A DNA stretch of 64,000 nucleotides from Tengunoibacter tsumagoiensis (GTDB lineage: Bacteria; Chloroflexota; Ktedonobacteria; Ktedonobacterales; Ktedonobacteraceae). The position numbers were made by a program, and so were the translations under genes. The notes beneath the pieces are model-generated. The model was not told the DNA's origin. It worked only from the letters and a program-made list of their open reading frames with translations, and did not search any database. The stretch lies in the NCBI RefSeq assembly GCF_003967535.1, contig NZ_BIFR01000001.1, positions 2,045,001 to 2,109,000 on the forward strand, in the 5' to 3' direction. Shown here piece by piece: positions 59,936 to 64,000 of the stretch (positions within the stretch are counted from its first letter, which is position 1; each line of letters starts with the position of its first letter).

Positions 59936-61528
59936 CTAATCTGTTGGTAGCGTTATTCCTCCCAGGCGAATCAGCAGCACGAGCAGGAGCGCAAAGAGAA
60001 TAGTCATCCCATGCACATATAAATTATCCACAAGATTATGAACGCACACGGAAATGAGAGCAGCTAGCAATCCGATTGCTAGAGCACGATCCGGTGTAAT
60101 TCTTTTCAGGGCAGGAACCGAGAGCGTTGGAATCGAACAGGCAAGGCCATGTTGGAGACCTTTCAACTGCGTTCTTCTGTGATGATAGGCTTGATTGATC
60201 CGACGAAAAGAGCGAGCTCCAGCGCGAAATGAGGTCGTTAAGAATGCGAGAAGAGCCAGCAGAGCAAAGATGCCTGCCTCAGCAGCCATGTTGATATAGT
60301 AATTATGGGCATGGCCAAGTGGAATGACGAAGATGCCAACGGTATATGTTGGCGCATAGACAACTCCATAGTTGCCTATACCTACCCCAAGAAAAGGATG
60401 CTCCAGAAACATCTGGACGCCAGCCACCCAGTGGGCAACACGTTCAGAGTTGGCATAGCTAGCATGGGTTGGTTGAACAAAGGAGATATCAATAATGCCA
60501 GCCTTAAGCAGTATGGGATCAAGATATTTTTCGGGGAGAGCACCAATCAGGAAGGCGCTAATCAGTGCGACCATGCAAATCAGCCCGGTATAAATCCAGG
60601 GTCGTAAGCGTGGATAGCCCAGCAGTAAGATCGCAATGAGCGCGACAACCAGTGCCAGCCATCCGCCCTTAGAGAGCGTATAGTATTCTACACCTCCCAG
60701 CACAACAATGGCTATACCAGCCAGCACCTGAAGCCGAAGATTGTTTGCCAGTAGCACCAGTGCAATCATCATGACCAGGCTGACATTAATATAGCCCGCG
60801 AGTGGATTGGGTTGTCCGAATGTCCCATATACGCGCAGCGTCGCATCACGAATAAACGAGGCTGGCCCCAGATTAAACAGAGCCTGGGTATAGCCGAGAA
60901 GAGACTGCGAGAGAGCTGCAAGTGTAATGAGCAGCACCAGCGTCCAGATCTGCCGGCGTGTGCGAATATATTGTGTTCCAAGCAGCAGAATTACGGCGCA
61001 TTCCAACCATTTCACAATCTCTTTTAAGCTTGTAGCCAGGCTCGAAGTCACCGTTGCCGACAGAAGCATCAGCAAGATCAGAAGGCCAAGCGTCAGCGCG
61101 ATTGGTATAGGAAGATTGAAGCGCTCACGATCCAATGGACCACGTGTGGTCTGACCGGACGGAAGAAATGGGCGGAGTGGAAAGCTGAGGAGCCAGCTTA
61201 CCGTCAGCAGACCAACCAGGAGATCCGCATCATAGCCTTTGAGCGTCAGTCCACTACCAGTATCAAGTGAGCCCCAGGGAATCGCAAATGGCAACAGATA
61301 GAGAGCAACGCGTGGCTGAATGAGCACCCAGACAACGACAATGAGATAGAGTGGAAGACGGAGATTCGAGTAATCCTCTTTGGGAAGACCAATCAGACAA
61401 CCGAGAGCGAAGAACGCTGCAACAAGCCCGATCAGATTTGCTGCTGTACACCATCGTTGAAGTCCAGCCCACAGACGAAGACCCGACGAGGTTGTGGATT
61501 GGCCATTCTCTATCCGTAGATTGAACAT
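59936..61528 (-). CDS. O-antigen ligase/polymerase family membrane protein
   Basis: A 530-residue protein with 12 or more hydrophobic helices and the Wzy_C/O-antigen ligase pattern: the large extracytoplasmic loop with RVAHWVAGVQMFLEHPFLGV and GIGNYGVVYAPTYTVGIF, and the following GHAHNYYINMAAEAGIFALL with the conserved His. Members join or polymerise lipid-linked glycans on the outer face of the membrane. In a bacterium with one membrane it would act on an exopolysaccharide or cell-wall glycan. It lies between the UXS-like epimerase and the flippase-like gene, all on the minus strand, giving a three-gene polysaccharide unit. Confidence 0.87.
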   Translation of the reverse strand: MFNLRIENGQSTTSSGLRLWAGLQRWCTAANLIGLVAAFFALGCLIGLPKEDYSNLRLPLYLIVVVWVLIQPRVALYLLPFAIPWGSLDTGSGLTLKGYDADLLVGLLTVSWLLSFPLRPFLPSGQTTRGPLDRERFNLPIPIALTLGLLILLMLLSATVTSSLATSLKEIVKWLECAVILLLGTQYIRTRRQIWTLVLLITLAALSQSLLGYTQALFNLGPASFIRDATLRVYGTFGQPNPLAGYINVSLVMMIALVLLANNLRLQVLAGIAIVVLGGVEYYTLSKGGWLALVVALIAILLLGYPRLRPWIYTGLICMVALISAFLIGALPEKYLDPILLKAGIIDISFVQPTHASYANSERVAHWVAGVQMFLEHPFLGVGIGNYGVVYAPTYTVGIFVIPLGHAHNYYINMAAEAGIFALLALLAFLTTSFRAGARSFRRINQAYHHRRTQLKGLQHGLACSIPTLSVPALKRITPDRALAIGLLAALISVCVHNLVDNLYVHGMTILFALLLVLLIRLGGITLPTD

Positions 61529-61584
61529 ACGATCACTTCTTACTAGCCTGCTCTTAATAGAGAGCAGGCGTTTATTTCAACGAA

Positions 61585-62532
61585 CTAAACCGTTGAGAGA
61601 TGAGCAATGCGTTTACCGAACCACTCAATGGTCTGGCGTAGCCCATCTTCCATACTGACCTGACGCTGCCAGCCAAGAATCTGTTGAGCCTTGGTTGGAT
61701 TGGGGCGGCGGCGTTCGGGATCATCAACGCGGCTGGGCTCAAAAACAATCGTCGAAGAAGCATTGCAGAGTCGAATGATCATGTGGGCATATTCCAGAAC
61801 AGTATGTTCCTCGGTGCTACCCAGATTAAAGACCTCGCCAATCGTACCTGGCTTAAACATAGCTCGTAAGAGCCCATCTACGAGATCGCTTACATAGGTA
61901 ATGCTGCGTGTTTTATTGCCATCACCATAGATAGTGATGGGCTCATTCTTGAGAGCTCGTGTAATAAAATTGGGAATCATGCGTCCATCTTCAATCTGGC
62001 TATTTGGGCCGTAGGTATTGAAAATGCGAACGATACGGACATCAGTCTGATACTGGCGATAATATTCCATTGTTAGCGTCTCACCAAGGCGCTTGCTTTC
62101 ATCGTAGCAGGCCCGTGGTCCAATAGGATTTACATTCCCCCAATAATCCTCACGCTGGGGATGGATCAATGGATCGCCGTAGATTTCTGAGGTTGATGAA
62201 ATCAGAAAGGAGGCGTTCTGTTTACGTGCCTGTTCAAGCATCTGATAAGTGCCCTGACTGTTGACCAGAATCGTCTCGATTGGGTGCTCCATGTAGCCCA
62301 CAGGGCTGGCGGGGCTGGCTAAGTGGAAGATTGCTTCAGCCTCAAATTCAAATGGAATAGTAACATCGTGTTGTAAGAAAGTGAAATTTGGGTGACTGAG
62401 AAGGGGGGCAATATTGTCGTGCGAGCCAGTAATGAAATTATCTACGCAAAGGACACTATGCCCTTCTGCTAGTAATCGTGTACAGAGATTGGAGCCAATA
62501 AACCCTGCTCCTCCAGTAACAACTGTTTTCAA
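61585..62532 (-). CDS. UDP-glucuronate decarboxylase-like NAD-dependent epimerase
   Basis: A 315-residue extended SDR. The Rossmann loop is TGGAGFIGSNLC at the start, the strand SSTSEIYGDPLIHPQ and the active site YDESKRLGE (YxxxK) are intact, and RIFNTYGPNSQIEDGRMIPN plus DGNKTRSITYVSDL are typical of UXS, which turns UDP-glucuronate into UDP-xylose. UDP-glucose/galactose epimerases are near relatives, so the product is probable, not certain. The start is TTG with GGAGG nine bases upstream; the frame is open 63 codons further without conservation. Followed by the O-antigen ligase gene after 56 bases. Confidence 0.88.
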   Translation of the reverse strand: MKTVVTGGAGFIGSNLCTRLLAEGHSVLCVDNFITGSHDNIAPLLSHPNFTFLQHDVTIPFEFEAEAIFHLASPASPVGYMEHPIETILVNSQGTYQMLEQARKQNASFLISSTSEIYGDPLIHPQREDYWGNVNPIGPRACYDESKRLGETLTMEYYRQYQTDVRIVRIFNTYGPNSQIEDGRMIPNFITRALKNEPITIYGDGNKTRSITYVSDLVDGLLRAMFKPGTIGEVFNLGSTEEHTVLEYAHMIIRLCNASSTIVFEPSRVDDPERRRPNPTKAQQILGWQRQVSMEDGLRQTIEWFGKRIAHLSTV

Positions 62533-62964
62533 TGAAATAAACCTCCAGCAGTAAAATCTTTGGGCTAGATATCCTTTTTCATTATACCTTGATGGGTCTA
62601 CAAGCGGAGGGGCTTGAAGAGAACCTGTCAGCCCTTGAGACAAACAAACATCCTTGCTTATTTGTATTTTGTTAAGATTATAGCATGACCTGCCTGATGA
62701 GCACAGTTTTTCTATGATCAAGCATGCTGCTAACAGGACTTTTTGGACTTTTTCTACGGTACAGGGCGGCTTGTTCTATCTGCTAGAGCTCCTTCATAGC
62801 TGATAGAAGATCTTATGATCCTGTGTAAGATCTATTCACAGAGACGCTTGGGGCGCTGGATTTGTCACAAAGTAAAGTGCTCTCTATGTATTTTATTCTG
62901 TGTTTTGTTACGTGTTTTATAAGGAAGAGCTTCCTATACGTGTTTTCTAATAAGGAAGAGCATC
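62533..62964. other. 432-base region between the CPBP protease and epimerase genes
   Basis: No gene seen. AGATCTTA and TAAGATCT (near 62810-62835) make an 8-bp stem with a 10-base loop, and an imperfect direct repeat lies at 62910-62967. It should contain the promoter of the polysaccharide unit. Confidence 0.5.
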
Positions 62965-62967
62965 CTA
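62910..62967. repeat. imperfect direct repeat of ~28-30 bases
   Basis: ACGTGTTTTATAAGGAAGAG then CTTCCTAT (62910-62937) is followed at once by ACGTGTTTTCTAATAAGGAA then GAGCATCCTA (62938-62967). Each copy contains a GGAAGAGCTTCC-like palindrome. The second copy runs into the CPBP stop codon. Confidence 0.7.
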
Positions 62968-63660
62968 CTGTATGCGGGTCTGGCGATAGCGCCAGCGTTG
63001 GTAGAGCACTTCATCGCCCCAACTGAGAAATCCGCTTGTCGTCATACCGTGAACAATAATGACAGCCAGTAGTGAATGTGGACCTGGAAAGAGCAGATAG
63101 ACCAGACTAAAGACGATGCCTGCAAAGCCCACCCCGGCGACACTACGCCAGCTCCATTTACCTAAGCGATGGTAGAGTGTATACACAGCTGTACTGACCA
63201 ACCAGCCCCAGCCCAACCAACCTGTCCATTGTGTAACGGCAGCGAGAAGAAAGCCGCGAAAGAAAAGCTCTTCAACTGGAGCATTGAGAAAAAGATAGAA
63301 GATGCTTTGAAAGATTTGATCTTGTAGCGTAGGGCGACGAAACCAGGGCCCTACAATAAACATGCGGTAGAGGGCAGCAAAAGCTGTCAAGGCGATCCCT
63401 ACGCCAAAGCCTACCATGAGAGCCAGAGGAACATCATGGAGTGTTAGTCCTAGAAACGAGAGAGGCAGGTGGAAGACACCAAGGTAGAGAAAAGGGACCA
63501 GCCCCATTGGAATGATCCGCATCAGAATATCAGGCCACATCCAGCGCCAGGAATCGGCTATATGCGTACGTACAATATGTGTTGATCTACTGGAAGACAC
63601 GTGTGGGCCTCTCCTTGGTAAAAAGACATTCTTTGCCTGGGTTGTTGCCATTCTATCCAC
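62965..63660 (-). CDS. CPBP family intramembrane glutamic endopeptidase
   Basis: A 231-residue membrane protein with about six helices and the CPBP (Abi/Rce1-like) signature: motif 1 PVEELFFRGFL (EExxxR), motif 2 with VYTLYHRLGKW (His), and the later HGMTTSGFLSWG. Members cleave CAAX proteins in eukaryotes, and in bacteria process peptides or take part in immunity to bacteriocins. The N-terminus (ATTQAKNVFLPRRGPHVSSS) is polar and probably cytoplasmic. The ATG two codons in (MATTQAKN) is an alternative start. No bacteriocin gene is near. Confidence 0.85.
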   Translation of the reverse strand: MDRMATTQAKNVFLPRRGPHVSSSRSTHIVRTHIADSWRWMWPDILMRIIPMGLVPFLYLGVFHLPLSFLGLTLHDVPLALMVGFGVGIALTAFAALYRMFIVGPWFRRPTLQDQIFQSIFYLFLNAPVEELFFRGFLLAAVTQWTGWLGWGWLVSTAVYTLYHRLGKWSWRSVAGVGFAGIVFSLVYLLFPGPHSLLAVIIVHGMTTSGFLSWGDEVLYQRWRYRQTRIQ

Positions 63661-63912
63661 TTACTTTCTCTTGATCTTGTGTTAAGAGAATGTTAAATTC
63701 TCGTTGCGTAAGTGTATAGAATTAGAGAGAAAATGTCTACTGGTCTATAAACGTAGGTGGAACCACTGTTACCACTGTATTTGGCGTGATCTTCTGCTTA
63801 ATTGAGGGTAAAAGCAACGAGGGTAGCACAGCTTATCTGCTCGAAAGCGCCTGTTACAGATCACCAGAAGTACTACCGTTTTGTCGGCGAATACAACCAC
63901 CTTACAACCACC

Positions 63913-64000
63913 TTAAAGAAGCTTCTCTACTTGAGCGAGCCCCTCTGCAACCTCCATCTCATTCAGATTGCCTGCTGCCAGATCGGCCGGATTTTTTGCT
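63913..64000 (-). CDS. C-terminal end of an unidentified gene (5' end outside window)
   Basis: On the minus strand an open frame enters from beyond 64000 and stops at TAA (63915-63913), encoding AKNPADLAAGNLNEMEVAEG then LAQVEKLL. Composition is protein-like and helical, but too short to assign. The 63661-63912 stretch between it and the CPBP gene shows no gene. Confidence 0.5.
   Translation of the reverse strand, partial: AKNPADLAAGNLNEMEVAEGLAQVEKLL

Noticed and set aside
1..64000. tRNA or rRNA genes
   Set aside because: I looked through the intergenic regions and found no cloverleaf with a TTCGANNC arm in context, nor rRNA-like stretches; a covariance scan would be decisive.
1..64000. 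Insertion sequences, prophage or integrase genes
   Set aside because: No transposase, integrase or phage structural motif is visible in any frame, including around the RHS locus.

Overview
The window is an ordinary chromosomal stretch from a bacterium with roughly 50% GC and compact genes. Genes lie on both strands, mostly in short runs, and convergent pairs are usually separated by one long hairpin. The gene mix fits a filamentous soil-type Chloroflexota of the Ktedonobacteria kind: many carbohydrate-active and MFS genes, an ECF sigma factor with a SnoaL-like tail, PQQ and WD40 propellers, RHS cassettes, an EF-G-like paralog and a fused HyuA-HyuB. That placement is inference; there is no rRNA or other phylogenetic marker beyond EF-P, LigA, S21, YbeY and EF-G. 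Several genes start at TTG behind a clear Shine-Dalgarno, so longest-ORF starts are wrong in many places; I have moved them and said why.

Layout. 1-10.4 kb: the end of a glycoside hydrolase, a polysaccharide deacetylase, a metallo-beta-lactamase-fold hydrolase, a proline-catabolic aldehyde dehydrogenase, a thioredoxin-NHL protein, a sodium/solute symporter with a small membrane partner, a cytosolic clan-A glycosidase and a YqeY protein. 10.5-15 kb: an accessory RHS locus with one long 5'-truncated RHS core and two shorter repeats of the same core segment. Two of the three end in different C-terminal tails, and three small membrane proteins are interspersed. 15-29 kb: a fused hydantoinase/oxoprolinase, a Lon-N domain protein, an oxidoreductase fusion, an MFS transporter, an S9-like peptidase, a PQQ propeller and an EF-G-like GTPase. 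29-39 kb: LigA, a monooxygenase-fold protein, a PLD lipoprotein, a deazaflavin-type reductase, an ECF sigma factor with an upstream 23-bp tandem repeat, a family II pyrophosphatase with CBS/DRTGG domains, and a secreted M28 peptidase. 39-47 kb: a beta-grasp/WD40 membrane protein, a polyprenyl diphosphate synthase, an AN1-like zinc-finger protein, the folate pair folP-folC, and a degenerate asparagine-synthetase-like protein. 47-54 kb: a C39-like peptidase, a PIG-L deacetylase, a lipoate-ligase-like protein overlapping an MFS gene, a MerR regulator with a palindromic operator, an RmlD-like protein and a CDF-type transporter. 54-64 kb: a helical-repeat protein, a THUMP-type RNA methyltransferase, EF-P, undecaprenol kinase, YbeY, S21, an envelope-polysaccharide run (UXS-like epimerase, O-antigen ligase/polymerase, flippase-like protein), a CPBP protease, and the tail of an unidentified gene.

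The most unusual material is the RHS cassette locus (10.5-15 kb), with repeated core segments, divergent tips and candidate immunity proteins. Next come the 23-bp repeat array near the ECF sigma gene, the beta-grasp/WD40 protein, an AN1-like zinc finger in a bacterium, and several enzymes whose expected catalytic or modification residue is replaced (EF-P, YbeY, asparagine synthetase-like, RmlD-like, S9 peptidase-like).
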